A DNA stretch of 64,000 bases from JBKQHQ01 sp052148715 (GCA_052148715.1 JBKQHQ010000246.1:1-64000); one strand, 5' to 3'; shown: positions 26,880 to 35,797, numbered from the stretch's first letter. Notes: generated by a model from the letters alone, not told the origin. Numbers and translations are program-made.

Positions 26880-27213
26880 GCAGGCCGAGGATTGGCACGT
26901 TGTAGGCTAACACGTTGTGGTTCCATAACTTTGATTGTTGTATCGACTATCGGAGAGTTGGAAGACACCCATGAACCTTGCATTTTCAAACGCCGCAAGA
27001 CACCCGGCCTCGCGCTTGATTGATCCGCGAGAAGGCATCATTGATGGTTCCATCCTTTCGCATGCGGCCTCCGGGCACAAAATAGAAACTTTTGGCCGGC
27101 TCGTTAGTTCTCAACCCAACAAGCGCTTTTTGTTCAGGGTCTCGGATCAGAAGATCAATGGAAACGAGCGGGGCGCAGCGAACTTCATTGGCGAAATTTT
27201 TATCGTTCAGCAT
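26880..27213 (-). pseudogene. gmm: Remnant of GDP-mannose mannosyl hydrolase (Nudix, Gmm/WcaH-like)
   Basis: From ATG 27213 the frame reads MLNDKNFANEVRCAPLVSID and later VGLRTNEPA, YFVPGGRMRKD, closely matching the N terminus of Gmm/WcaH enzymes. After SRINQ a frameshift is needed to continue (ENARFMGVFQLSD), and a second one near 26905 (VLAYNVPI). At least two shifts break the gene, and the later half is unrecognisable. The intact enzyme would hydrolyse GDP-mannose or GDP-glucose and usually sits beside gmd and fcl, which here lie 6 kb downstream. Confidence 0.75.
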
Positions 27214-27275
27214 GGAGTCAACGATAAAGCCATGCAAGTTTTATAGACCGGAAGGCAGGTGTCGGTTCAGGATCA

Positions 27276-29315
27276 CTACCAGAACGAACCGCCGAGAGCT
27301 GCTATCACGGCGACAAAGACGCCAATCAGCGCCAATCGAATGTGCCATCGATTATTTCTCTCGCGCAATGGTTGTATATTTTCGGCGATGCCCGCATTCT
27401 CGCGGTGCCCTTGCGCAAGATAATCCGGTGCAACGGGAGCAAATTGGAACGCGAGATCGCCGCCATCCTTGAGCCTCTCTGCTGCTCCCAATCGGCTCCC
27501 CCAGTAGGTGAGCGAGGGACGCTTCCTACTAATGGTCGCCCGGTAGAACGCTGACCGGTTTACGTCCTTGCGCGTCAAGAGCCTGCCGCCGTCCTCGTTG
27601 AGCCAACCTCGCAGCAGGCCCCATTGCCGCAGCAGAGTCTCATGGGCGAGCTCGATGGTGACCCCACCGGAGTCGTGTTCCACGCCAGTGGTCAATAGGC
27701 CGTGTTCGATAAGCCGCCTAATCAGACGGCGCGCGTCGGATGGAATTTCCGACAGTCGCGCTACTCGGCGGCGGGGGCGCTGGGTTTCGGGATCAACGTC
27801 CGCCAACCAAGGGATCAGTGAGCGGCGTAGTAGCACGAGCTGCGCGGCCCGTTCACGCGGAGCCTTTGGTTTGGCCAGTGCCAGCGACCGGTCGGCTGCG
27901 GCTTCGATCAAGCCTCCGATCGGGCCAAGCGCGTTGTAATCGGCAAGCGTGCGCCGCTGGCTTCCGCGATATTGGAGGTAGAGACGCTCTAGCGTAAAGG
28001 CGAGGAGCGGGAGTGCCTCGGGTCCGTCGATGGATTGTATATCAGCAAGCAACGCCTGGATTAGCTCTGGCTCGATCGTGAGTGCGCGGGGGCGGTCCTT
28101 CAGCCGATTCGCAGGGCCTTCGATCACCGCCGGGTAGGCGGCCCTGGGCATCGGCACAAGACTTAGCGTCTCCTGCCGAATTCCCTCGAGCGCCTTCGCC
28201 GTGCGGAGTCGCTCGTAGCCATCGGAGCGCATGGTGACGAGCACGATGATGCCTGGCGCTTCGGCTAGGAGCAGACCCCGCACGAGGGCGAGCAATCGCT
28301 CGGCCTCGGCGTGGCCTTCTCCAAAAAAGAGTTCTTCGCCTTGGTCGATCGGGAGGACAAGAACCGGTGGTTTTGCCTCGGGCTCTGTCGCGCCCGAGTC
28401 CGGCGCCGATACGAGCTTTGCTAGGAGGGGCAGCAACGCTGGCGCGCCGCCGTCGATTGCGGCTCTGATGTCGGCTCTTGGATAGGCAATTTTGCGCGCG
28501 CCTAAGGCCGTCTCAAGCGAGTGAACAAGGCCGGTCCTGCCCAAAATCGCGGCCTCCTGCGGGCGCACCACCGGGAGCGGCAGAAAATTCCGCTCGTCAC
28601 GTGCGAGCCGCGGCAGCAATCCCGCACGCAAAAATGAGGATTTGCCCACGCCCGATTCGCCGAGAACAACAAGGAAGCGAGGCGGGGTAGCGTGGCGCAG
28701 GCCCCGCAAGCGGTCGAGCGCCTCGGTGACCGGCTCTTCGCGCCCAAAGAAAATGCCGGCGTCTTCTGCTTCGAGCGGCCGCAGGCCGCGATAAGGCGGA
28801 CGGTTCGGGTTGTCTTGGGGAGGCCAAGCGAAGAACCGGGGATCAAGTCTCGCTCGCTGCAATGCGTTCTTGAGCTGCAAGAGGCCTTCGGCCGAGAATG
28901 TGACCTGCACTTCGGTGCCCGCAACCGGCAACGTGACGGAATCATGGGGGGAGCCGAGCCGCACGATTTGCCACGTGCCCGCGAGGTTTGATGTGAGCTC
29001 GGTGGTCGCGATGTCCTCGATGAATACACCGAAGAGGCGTTTATTGAGCCGGTGTGCAAGATTAAATTCCTTGAGACACTGGTCCGAGGAAAGCCATCCG
29101 CGCGAAACGACGAATAGCACCGCCTCGCATCGATGGGCCGCTTGCTTAAGCGCACGCTCCCAGTGCTCCCCAGCGGCCATGCCGAGCTCGGGATCGGCGT
29201 CGAGGAAAACGTCGTCCCAGCCCTCGCAATTGAGCCAATCGCGAAGCGCCAAGGCCTCCGCCTTGTTCTCGCTCGAACGGCTCAAGAACAGTCGTGACAA
29301 GGACCGCGCTCCCAT
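27276..29315 (-). CDS. TIR-domain STAND ATPase with C-terminal membrane helix
   Basis: About 679 residues; ATG 29315 is preferred over TTG 29336. Residues 5-100 form a TIR domain (RLFLSRSSENKAEALALRDW, FLDADPELGMAAGEHWERAL), with a Glu near residue 83 in SSDQCLKEF where NAD-cleaving TIRs carry their catalytic Glu. From about residue 180 comes an nSTAND1-type ATPase (YRGLRPLEAEDAGIFFGRE, Walker A GESGVGKSS near 218, Walker B-like LVLPIDQGEELF). The protein ends at a single membrane helix (IRLALIGVFVAVIAALGGSF). Relatives usually continue into WD40 or TPR sensor repeats after this helix; here they are absent. TIR-STAND proteins act in bacterial immunity by depleting NAD. That role is inferred. 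Confidence 0.85.
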   Translation of the reverse strand: MGARSLSRLFLSRSSENKAEALALRDWLNCEGWDDVFLDADPELGMAAGEHWERALKQAAHRCEAVLFVVSRGWLSSDQCLKEFNLAHRLNKRLFGVFIEDIATTELTSNLAGTWQIVRLGSPHDSVTLPVAGTEVQVTFSAEGLLQLKNALQRARLDPRFFAWPPQDNPNRPPYRGLRPLEAEDAGIFFGREEPVTEALDRLRGLRHATPPRFLVVLGESGVGKSSFLRAGLLPRLARDERNFLPLPVVRPQEAAILGRTGLVHSLETALGARKIAYPRADIRAAIDGGAPALLPLLAKLVSAPDSGATEPEAKPPVLVLPIDQGEELFFGEGHAEAERLLALVRGLLLAEAPGIIVLVTMRSDGYERLRTAKALEGIRQETLSLVPMPRAAYPAVIEGPANRLKDRPRALTIEPELIQALLADIQSIDGPEALPLLAFTLERLYLQYRGSQRRTLADYNALGPIGGLIEAAADRSLALAKPKAPRERAAQLVLLRRSLIPWLADVDPETQRPRRRVARLSEIPSDARRLIRRLIEHGLLTTGVEHDSGGVTIELAHETLLRQWGLLRGWLNEDGGRLLTRKDVNRSAFYRATISRKRPSLTYWGSRLGAAERLKDGGDLAFQFAPVAPDYLAQGHRENAGIAENIQPLRERNNRWHIRLALIGVFVAVIAALGGSFW

Positions 29316-29849
29316 GGAGCGGCACGCTGCCGCCAATGTGGTAGAAACATAGCGAATACGTCATCTTGATACCATATATTTGTGGTTGGTCAGAAATCCG
29401 GCATTGCCCAACAAAAGCACTAGTTGCCCAAAAAAGCACTAATTGAATACTTCATCCGCGCGTCTGAGCGGTTTGGGCCATGCCCCTGCGCCGAGGGCAG
29501 AATCATGCTATCGAATTGATGAGGCTGGCCAATCCAGGGCGGCCAAATTGGAGCGACGGAGTGCACTGTGGTACTTGAGCATTGATATCCGGTTCGCTTT
29601 CCAGCCGAGGGCTCGGTGACTTGGGCTGGCACGTTGCCACGCGGTGGCTCGCAAATGTGGTCGGCGGAATGGTTCGAATCGTGCCGGATTGAGCGCGTGA
29701 CTCGTCCCGTTCGGGGGCTTGGATGGCGACGGCGTCTCGGCGGGGCTCAATACTTTCGGCAAGAACACGGCCTACGGGTGCGGACAGCGCTTCCTTTGTC
29801 TCATTACCCCTGTGGCGAGCTGGGACCGACGACCTCCTTGCGTGATTCG
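29316..29849. promoter_or_regulatory. Divergent spacer between TIR-STAND and YdcF-like genes
   Basis: About 530 bases with no supported gene; the frame of the downstream gene is open further left but lacks family similarity before ATG 29850. It should carry the leftward TIR-STAND promoter and the rightward YdcF-like promoter. A tandem 20-base repeat lies at 29404-29443. Confidence 0.35.
29404..29443. repeat. Tandem 20-base repeat upstream of the TIR-STAND gene
   Basis: Two adjacent units, TTGCCCAACAAAAGCACTAG and TTGCCCAAAAAAGCACTAAT, differ at a few positions. They lie about 90-130 bases before the TIR-STAND start and could be a pair of regulator sites. Confidence 0.6.
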
Positions 29850-30521
29850 ATGCAGCCGCCGCCCGGAACTGACCTTTCTCGTCATGGACGAAAAAACCGC
29901 GTACGCCTTGGCGGTTCGATCGCTATGGTTGTTATCGTCGCAGCCATTGGACTTGTATGGGCTGCGCCTACCTGGCCACTTCGTGGCATTGCCAAAATAT
30001 GGGTCGTATCAGACGATCTCGATCAAGCCGATGCTATCGCGGTACTCGGTGGCGGGCTCGACGTGCGGCCTATTGCTGCCGCTGACCTGTATAAGCGTGG
30101 TCTCTCTCATCAGGTTCTCGTTGCGAACGCATTCATGGGCCCAGGACGGCGCGAAGCCCTGAACCTTCTCCCGAGCGATGCCGAGCTCAATCGAGAGGTG
30201 CTCTTGAAGCGCGGCGTCCCGTTCACGGCTATTGCCGAATTCGGCGATCAAGTATCAAGCACCTACGAAGAAGCGCGCGCGATTCTCGCATGGGCAAAGA
30301 CCAGTGGCGCAAAGAGCGTAATTATCCCAATCGACATCTTTTCGACGCGTCGCGTGCGGTGGATATTCAACCACGAACTTGCGCCGGCCGGAGTCCGAGT
30401 GATCGTGCGCGCGGTTACACCCCAAGACTACAGTATCGATGATTGGTGGAAGCACGAGAATGGCTTGATAAACTTTCAAAACGAAGTGATAAAATTCATA
30501 TATTATCGCATTAGGTATTGA
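29850..30521 (+). CDS. YdcF-like (DUF218) membrane-anchored protein
   Basis: About 223 residues from ATG 29850. A basic N terminus and one membrane helix (MVVIVAAIGLVWAAP, residues 26-42) precede a DUF218 domain: DQADAIAVLGGGLDVRP, then YKRGLSHQVLVAN, the acidic SSTYEEARAILAW and IPIDIFSTRRVRWIF. DUF218 proteins are linked to envelope and polysaccharide metabolism (SanA, ElyC, YdcF), but no reaction is firmly assigned. It opens the rightward polysaccharide region. Confidence 0.8.
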   Translation: MQPPPGTDLSRHGRKNRVRLGGSIAMVVIVAAIGLVWAAPTWPLRGIAKIWVVSDDLDQADAIAVLGGGLDVRPIAAADLYKRGLSHQVLVANAFMGPGRREALNLLPSDAELNREVLLKRGVPFTAIAEFGDQVSSTYEEARAILAWAKTSGAKSVIIPIDIFSTRRVRWIFNHELAPAGVRVIVRAVTPQDYSIDDWWKHENGLINFQNEVIKFIYYRIRY

Positions 30522-30674
30522 TCTTAAGTTTGCAACTCCTCGCGCTTTGCTCTGGTTCTGAGGCAGGGAGCAGAATGATTGGATAGCGAGCGGCTGCGGG
30601 AAGATACCGAGCCGCGGATGGAAACGCGCGCCGACAACTTGGCAAGATCCTAAGTTCTCGTGGTATGGAAACAA

Positions 30675-31433
30675 ATGGTGCCTTTTAGGAGCCTGCCGTC
30701 ATTGGGAAAGCCTCGCCGCAACGAGCGACGCGCCAAGGTTCCCAAGGGGGTGAAGCTCTACGTGATTGGCGACATTCACGGTCGGGCCGATTTGCTCAAG
30801 CGACTCTTCGCGCGGATCGACGCAGTCACCGCCGCCGAGCCACCGCAGCAGGCAATTCACGTGTTCCTCGGCGACTACATCGATCGTGGGCCCAGCTCGC
30901 GCCAGGTGATCGACCTCCTCATAGCGCGCAGCCGTTTTTACCCGACAGTCTACCTCAAAGGCAACCACGAGAGCTATCTCCTAGAGTTCTTGCGCAACCC
31001 ATCGGTGATTGCCGACTGGCAACTCTTCGGGGGCCTCGACACCCTCATATCCTACGGCCTTGCTCCCGCCATGAACGCCAGCAACGATGCTCTGGCCAAG
31101 CTTGCGATTGAGCTGAACCTGTCGTTGCCTGTTTCTCATCGGCGCTTCATGAGCCGCCTGCGACTATCGTTCACCTGCGGCGACTACTTTTTCGTGCATG
31201 CCGGCGTGAGGCCTGGCGTTCCGTTGGCGCGTCAGCGCGAGGAGGATTTGTTGTGGATCCGCGAGGACTTTCTCTTGCATGAAGAGACCTTCGAAAAAAT
31301 CATCGTCCACGGACACACGCCGGTGCTCAAGCCGGATTTCCGTCACAACCGCATCAATATCGATACCGGTGCCTACGCCACGGGTAAACTGACCTGCCTT
31401 GTGCTGGAACGTGACCAGATGGGCATTATTTAA
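30675..31433 (+). CDS. PPP-family serine/threonine phosphatase-like metallophosphoesterase
   Basis: About 252 residues from ATG 30675 (GTG 30660 also possible). All metal-binding motifs of the PPP family are present in order: GDIHGRADLL, GDYIDRGPSS, KGNHES, the His in VHAGVRPGVPL, and HGHTP. Bacterial members of this PrpA/PrpB-like group dephosphorylate proteins or small molecules. The position next to surface-glycan genes could mean it opposes the tyrosine kinase at 40.5 kb, but PPP enzymes usually act on Ser/Thr, so this is speculative. Confidence 0.88.
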   Translation: MVPFRSLPSLGKPRRNERRAKVPKGVKLYVIGDIHGRADLLKRLFARIDAVTAAEPPQQAIHVFLGDYIDRGPSSRQVIDLLIARSRFYPTVYLKGNHESYLLEFLRNPSVIADWQLFGGLDTLISYGLAPAMNASNDALAKLAIELNLSLPVSHRRFMSRLRLSFTCGDYFFVHAGVRPGVPLARQREEDLLWIREDFLLHEETFEKIIVHGHTPVLKPDFRHNRINIDTGAYATGKLTCLVLERDQMGII

Positions 31434-31910
31434 GCCTTGATGGCCCAGCACTTGCTTGGCCATTAAGGCACAACCCGCTGCAGAGAAATTCGCCTGGCAG
31501 GTCGTTTGCAATTAATAGTTGAGTCGAAATATTCGCCGATTGGCTGATTGGGATGCCGAAGACGTGCGGCGCGGGCGCTTTTCAACGGCGCAGAATAGGG
31601 CGTCGAAACTACTTCTGATCGAGATCGACTAGACGAGGGGTGTTCAATCGTGCACAGCGCCAAACAGGCCGGTCGGCGTCAGCAAGTGTATCCCGACCGG
31701 TCACGGTCGAATCAGTAGTAGGGGCCGAAAAATGTGGGTAGGGGCGCCGCAAGCGCCCCACGTCGGAACGAGTGCGCGGGAGCGAGAGTGGTGACCATCA
31801 CCAGCATCTGAATGTTCTGCGGGTTCAAATAATGGTTGCGGAGAATTGATGGGCAATGGTAGCGGACTGTCAATGATCAAGGAGCGGCTAATGATCAGGG
31901 ATCGGACATT
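31434..31910. other. Spacer with two hairpins before the UDP-xylose synthase gene
   Basis: No gene is supported in these 477 bases. A 9-bp stem (31437-31445 with 31458-31466, one G-U pair) just after the phosphatase stop may be a terminator, although no T run follows. A second hairpin, GGGGCGC/GCGCCCC with a five-base loop, is at 31741-31759. Two similar 16-base units (AATGATCAAGGAGCGG and AATGATCAGGGATCGG) lie at about 31872 and 31889, just before the next start. Confidence 0.45.
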
Positions 31911-32855
31911 ATGAAAAAAATCTTGGTGACCGGCGGAGCCGGCTTCCTAGGCTCGCATCTTTGTGAGCGCTTGCTTTCGCTTGGACACGACGTGTTGTGC
32001 GTCGACAATTTCTTCACCGGCACCAAGGTGAACGTCGCTCATCTTCTCGCCAATCCGCGCTTTGAATTGATGCGCCATGACGTCACCTTCCCGCTGTATG
32101 TAGAGGTCAACGAAATATACAACCTAGCTTGCCCGGCCTCGCCGATTCACTATCAGTTTGACCCCGTTCAGACCACCAAGACCAGCGTGCATGGAGCCAT
32201 CAACATGCTGGGCCTCGCCAAACGGGTCAAAGCCAAGATTCTCCAGGCCTCCACCTCTGAAGTTTACGGGGATCCTGAGGTGCATCCTCAGCCCGAACAC
32301 TATTGGGGTAAAGTCAATCCGGTGGGACTGCGGTCTTGTTATGATGAGGGCAAGCGGTGTGCGGAAACGCTTTTTTTCGATTATTGGAGGCAGCACCAGC
32401 TTCGTATCAAAGTCGTGCGGATCTTCAATACCTATGGCCCGCGTATGCATCCCAACGACGGCCGAGTTGTCTCAAATTTCATCGTCCAGGCACTCAAGGG
32501 CGAAGACATCACGATTTACGGTGACGGTAAGCAAACCCGTAGCTTTTGTTACGTTGATGACCTGGTCGGAGCGATCATTGCAATGATGGAGACCCCAAAC
32601 GACATTACTGGACCTATCAACATCGGCAATCCGCAAGAGTTCACGATCCGCCAACTCGCCGAACAAGTGCTCAAATTGACCGGTTCGCAAAGCAAGCTGG
32701 TTTCTAAACCCCTTCCGATGGATGACCCGAAACAACGTCAGCCGGACATCGCTGCTGCCCGAAGGGTGCTCAACTGGGCGCCCCGTATCGAACTGAGTGA
32801 GGGTCTCGAGAGAACTATTAGCTATTTCCAATCCCAGTTGGATCCGCGCAGTTAA
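31911..32855 (+). CDS. uxs: UDP-glucuronate decarboxylase (UDP-xylose synthase)
   Basis: A 314-residue short-chain dehydrogenase/reductase that converts UDP-glucuronate to UDP-xylose in the cytoplasm. The NAD-binding motif TGGAGFLGSHLCE, the family signature NLACPASPIHYQ, the active-site STSEVYGDPEVHPQ and the YDEGKR form of the YxxxK motif are all present. The length matches the bacterial single-domain enzyme. It starts a run of nucleotide-sugar genes with gmd and fcl. Confidence 0.93.
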   Translation: MKKILVTGGAGFLGSHLCERLLSLGHDVLCVDNFFTGTKVNVAHLLANPRFELMRHDVTFPLYVEVNEIYNLACPASPIHYQFDPVQTTKTSVHGAINMLGLAKRVKAKILQASTSEVYGDPEVHPQPEHYWGKVNPVGLRSCYDEGKRCAETLFFDYWRQHQLRIKVVRIFNTYGPRMHPNDGRVVSNFIVQALKGEDITIYGDGKQTRSFCYVDDLVGAIIAMMETPNDITGPINIGNPQEFTIRQLAEQVLKLTGSQSKLVSKPLPMDDPKQRQPDIAAARRVLNWAPRIELSEGLERTISYFQSQLDPRS

Positions 32856-33113
32856 GTAATATAATGGAACGATTCCGGGCCAACCTGTACCGGCTTCGGT
32901 CGCGGCGCGTCGGGGCTGGGCCCCTGCCGAGCCGCCTCGATGGCGCGTCGGGTTGGACGCGCATGAAAGGCCCGGCGCGGCGGCCAAATGGTTAGGCTAT
33001 CATCGGCGCCATCAAGGTCGGAAGAAGGCCGCCTCTTGGCCGGAGCGCCGGTTGACCGATCTTCGATCCTCTTGTATCACCCGCCGCGGAGTAAATTATT
33101 GGCGCTTGGCCCC

Positions 33114-34208
33114 ATGACGAACAAAGTTGCATTGATCACCGGCATCACAGGCCAAGATGGCGCCTATTTGGCCGAGTTATTGCTCAAGAAGAATTACGTC
33201 GTGCACGGGGTGAAACGTCGATCGTCTTCGTTTAATACGGGGCGCGTCGATCACCTCTACCAGGATCCGCACGAAACGCACGTTCAATTCGCGATGCATT
33301 ACGGCGACATGACGGATGCGACCAATCTCATCCGCATTGTACAGGAGACGCAGCCGGACGAAATTTATAATCTCGCGGCCCAGAGTCACGTCCAAGTTTC
33401 GTTTGAGACCGCCGAGTATACCGCTAACGCCGACGCCCTTGGGACCCTTCGGCTGCTTGAAGCAATTCGAATTCTCGGGATGGAGAAACGTGCTCGTTTC
33501 TATCAGGCATCAACATCAGAGCTATATGGAAAAGTTCGAGAGATTCCTCAGACTGAGACCACACCGTTTTATCCACGCTCGCCGTATGCAGCCGCGAAAC
33601 TTTACGCGTACTGGATCACGGTCAATTATCGGGAGGCGTACGGCATTCACGCATCGAACGGGATTTTGTTCAACCATGAAGGACCAACTCGCGGCGAAAC
33701 CTTTGTGAGTCGGAAGATTACCCGAGCCGTCGCGGCGATTGAGCTTGGCCAGCAGGAGAAGTTGTTCATTGGTAATTTGAATGCGAAGCGCGACTGGGGT
33801 CACGCCCGTGATTATGTGGAGGGCATGTGGCTGATCGTGCAGCAGCCCGAACCCGACGACTACGTTCTCGCGACCGGTGAAACCCACTCTGTGCGCGAAC
33901 TTGTGGAGAAGGCATTTGCATGTGTGGGAAGGTTGATCGAATGGCGAGGCGCAGACATTCACGAGCAAGGTATCGATGCGCGCTCCGGCAAGGTCCTTGT
34001 CGAAGTGGATTCTCGCTACTTCCGGCCAACTGATGTCGACATTCTCATTGGCGATGCTTCCAAGGCCCACGCGAAACTTGGCTGGAACCACAAGGTGTCT
34101 TTCGATGACTTGGTCACGGAAATGGTGAAGACCGATCTGGAAGAGATGCGGCGCGGGATAATTCCGCAGTTTTTGCCATCCGACCCGCGCCGCACAGCTA
34201 TCCCGTAG
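33114..34208 (+). CDS. gmd: GDP-mannose 4,6-dehydratase
   Basis: About 364 residues from ATG 33114; the frame is open 126 bases upstream but the family starts at MTNKVALITGITGQDGAYLA. It makes GDP-4-keto-6-deoxymannose. Conserved features include KRRSSSFNTGRVDHLYQDPH, the active-site STSELYGKV, YAAAKLYAYW (YxxxK) and the substrate loop NHEGPTRGETFVSRKI. It lies six bases before fcl and acts directly upstream of it. Confidence 0.96.
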   Translation: MTNKVALITGITGQDGAYLAELLLKKNYVVHGVKRRSSSFNTGRVDHLYQDPHETHVQFAMHYGDMTDATNLIRIVQETQPDEIYNLAAQSHVQVSFETAEYTANADALGTLRLLEAIRILGMEKRARFYQASTSELYGKVREIPQTETTPFYPRSPYAAAKLYAYWITVNYREAYGIHASNGILFNHEGPTRGETFVSRKITRAVAAIELGQQEKLFIGNLNAKRDWGHARDYVEGMWLIVQQPEPDDYVLATGETHSVRELVEKAFACVGRLIEWRGADIHEQGIDARSGKVLVEVDSRYFRPTDVDILIGDASKAHAKLGWNHKVSFDDLVTEMVKTDLEEMRRGIIPQFLPSDPRRTAIP

Positions 34209-34213
34209 ACGCG

Positions 34214-35197
34214 ATGAACAATAGACCCGTCCATTTCGATCTGACTAACAAGAAGGTATTCGTCGCGGGTCATACCGGGATGGCCGGTTCCGCGATCGTT
34301 CGTCGTCTCAAAATCGAAGCCTGTGCGATACTGACCGTTGATCATCGCGAGCTTGACCTCACGAGGCAGGAACCAACTGAACGCTATCTAGCGTCGAGGC
34401 GCCCTGACGTCGTAGTTATGGCGGCGGGACGTGTGGGCGGCATCGTGGCGAACAATGCGTTCCCGGTTGAGTTTCTCGCCGAAAATCTGGCGATGGAACT
34501 CCATCTCATCAGAGCAAGCTACGCGGTAGGTGTGCGGCGATTCCTTTTTCTCGGATCGACATGCGCTTATCCTAAGCTTGCCAAGCAGCCGATGAATGAG
34601 GATCAGCTGCTCACCGGCATGCTCGAACCCACGAACGAGTGGTACGCGATAGCAAAAATCGCCGGGATCAAACTCTGTCAAGCTTATCACCGGCAGCATG
34701 GCGCAGATTTCATTTCCGTGATGCCGACAAATCTATTCGGGCCCGGGGACAACTATCATCCCGAGCACAGTCACGTTGTGGCGGCTTTGCTTCGACGGTT
34801 CCACGAGGCAAAGCTCGCAAGTTCGCCCGACGTCGTTGTGTGGGGAACGGGCGCCCCACGGCGTGAGTTCCTATACGTCGATGATTTTGCTGATGCCTGC
34901 GTGTTTATTCTCAAGCATTATCGTGGATCGGAACTGATCAATATCGGCGTGGGCGAGGACATGAGCATTTCTGACCTCGCCCGTTCAATTGCCCATACGG
35001 TCGGGTACGGTGGCAAAATTCTCTATGACCCGTCGAAGCCCGACGGCACGCCGCGCAAGCTTGTCGATGTATCGCGCTTGAAGAGCCTCGGCTGGGCTGC
35101 AAAAACATCGTTTGAGAACGGTCTGAAGAAAACTTACGCTGATTTCGTGAAACGCGAAGCGCCGTCGGAGACCGGCTGGGCACATCGATTGCGGTAA
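34214..35197 (+). CDS. fcl: GDP-L-fucose synthase
   Basis: A 327-residue epimerase/reductase that turns the Gmd product into GDP-L-fucose with NADPH. Visible features: FVAGHTGMAGSAIVRRL, AAGRVGGIVANNAFPVEF, the catalytic LGSTCAYPKLAKQP, YAIAKIAGIKLCQAY (YxxxK) and NLFGPGDNYHPEHSHVV. It is coupled to gmd and shows the glycan contains L-fucose or a related 6-deoxy sugar. The last 64 bases overlap an antisense membrane-protein frame. Confidence 0.96.
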   Translation: MNNRPVHFDLTNKKVFVAGHTGMAGSAIVRRLKIEACAILTVDHRELDLTRQEPTERYLASRRPDVVVMAAGRVGGIVANNAFPVEFLAENLAMELHLIRASYAVGVRRFLFLGSTCAYPKLAKQPMNEDQLLTGMLEPTNEWYAIAKIAGIKLCQAYHRQHGADFISVMPTNLFGPGDNYHPEHSHVVAALLRRFHEAKLASSPDVVVWGTGAPRREFLYVDDFADACVFILKHYRGSELINIGVGEDMSISDLARSIAHTVGYGGKILYDPSKPDGTPRKLVDVSRLKSLGWAAKTSFENGLKKTYADFVKREAPSETGWAHRLR

Positions 35198-35451
35198 GCA
35201 TGCCGAACCGATGCCTGCCCCCCAAAGGGTGTCGACAGAAACGGTCGAGCGGCAGCCCCGGCAATATATCCAAGCTGCAAGCTCGCCAAGACTATTATTG
35301 TCGCCAAGACGGTGGTCTCGACACTTTCGGCTCTTGCCATCGCCGAGCCAACGGTGAGCGCCAAGCCAAAGGCGCTTGCCGGAATTAGGATTAGAAAGTT
35401 GAACCGGGAGCCCAGCAGCAGGCCGACCGAGATACTGATCAATGGCAACAT
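35134..35451 (-). CDS. Small hypothetical membrane protein
   Basis: A 105-residue frame with three hydrophobic stretches (residues 1-13, 17-36 and 46-70, ending LQLGYIAGAAARPFL), resembling small EPS-locus membrane proteins common in Bradyrhizobium-type genomes. The last 21 codons overlap the end of fcl in antisense and look like by-product sequence, so the real protein or its end is uncertain. The function is unknown. Confidence 0.5.
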   Translation of the reverse strand: MLPLISISVGLLLGSRFNFLILIPASAFGLALTVGSAMARAESVETTVLATIIVLASLQLGYIAGAAARPFLSTPFGGQASVRHAYRNRCAQPVSDGASRFTKSA

Positions 35452-35472
35452 AGGCGCAAAACCTGGCTCCTA

Positions 35473-35496
35473 GCGCCCAGGTTCCACCCTGGGCGT
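35473..35496. terminator. Hairpin in the spacer after fcl
   Basis: A 9-bp stem GCGCCCAGG/CCTGGGCGT (one G-U) with a six-base loop, just upstream of the antisense membrane-protein start. No T tract follows on either strand, so it may be a weak terminator for fcl transcription or a regulatory structure. Confidence 0.4.
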
Positions 35497-35620
35497 TAAG
35501 TGCGGGTTAATTCCGCCCCTCCGTTGGCGTATTTTTTGCTCCATCGCGCCCGGAAAGGCGACAACCCGCTGCCCGCCCGTCGGGACCGCCGGCCAGCTTG
35601 GAGAGGAGGAGGAAGAGGCA

Positions 35621-35677
35621 ATGGCGATCAATGTTCCCGAGCTGTTCGCATCAAGGCGGCGTATCGCGTTCGGTTAG
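35621..35677 (+). CDS. Possible 18-residue peptide with a very strong ribosome site
   Basis: ATG 35621 follows an unbroken purine tract (35600-35618, GGAGAGGAGGAGGAAGAGG). The frame encodes MAINVPELFASRRRIAFG and then stops. Either it is a short leader peptide or the start of a gene whose remainder is gone. The support is the ribosome site alone. Confidence 0.3.
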   Translation: MAINVPELFASRRRIAFG

Positions 35678-35797
35678 ACGCCCGTACGTCTCGAGCGAGG
35701 ATGCTGTGCACGCGACAGGGACTATGAGGTAGGTCACACACCAAGAGGTCTGGTGCTGCTAAGAGATAGCCAAGACAAACTCTCTGGAGGCGGTCAC

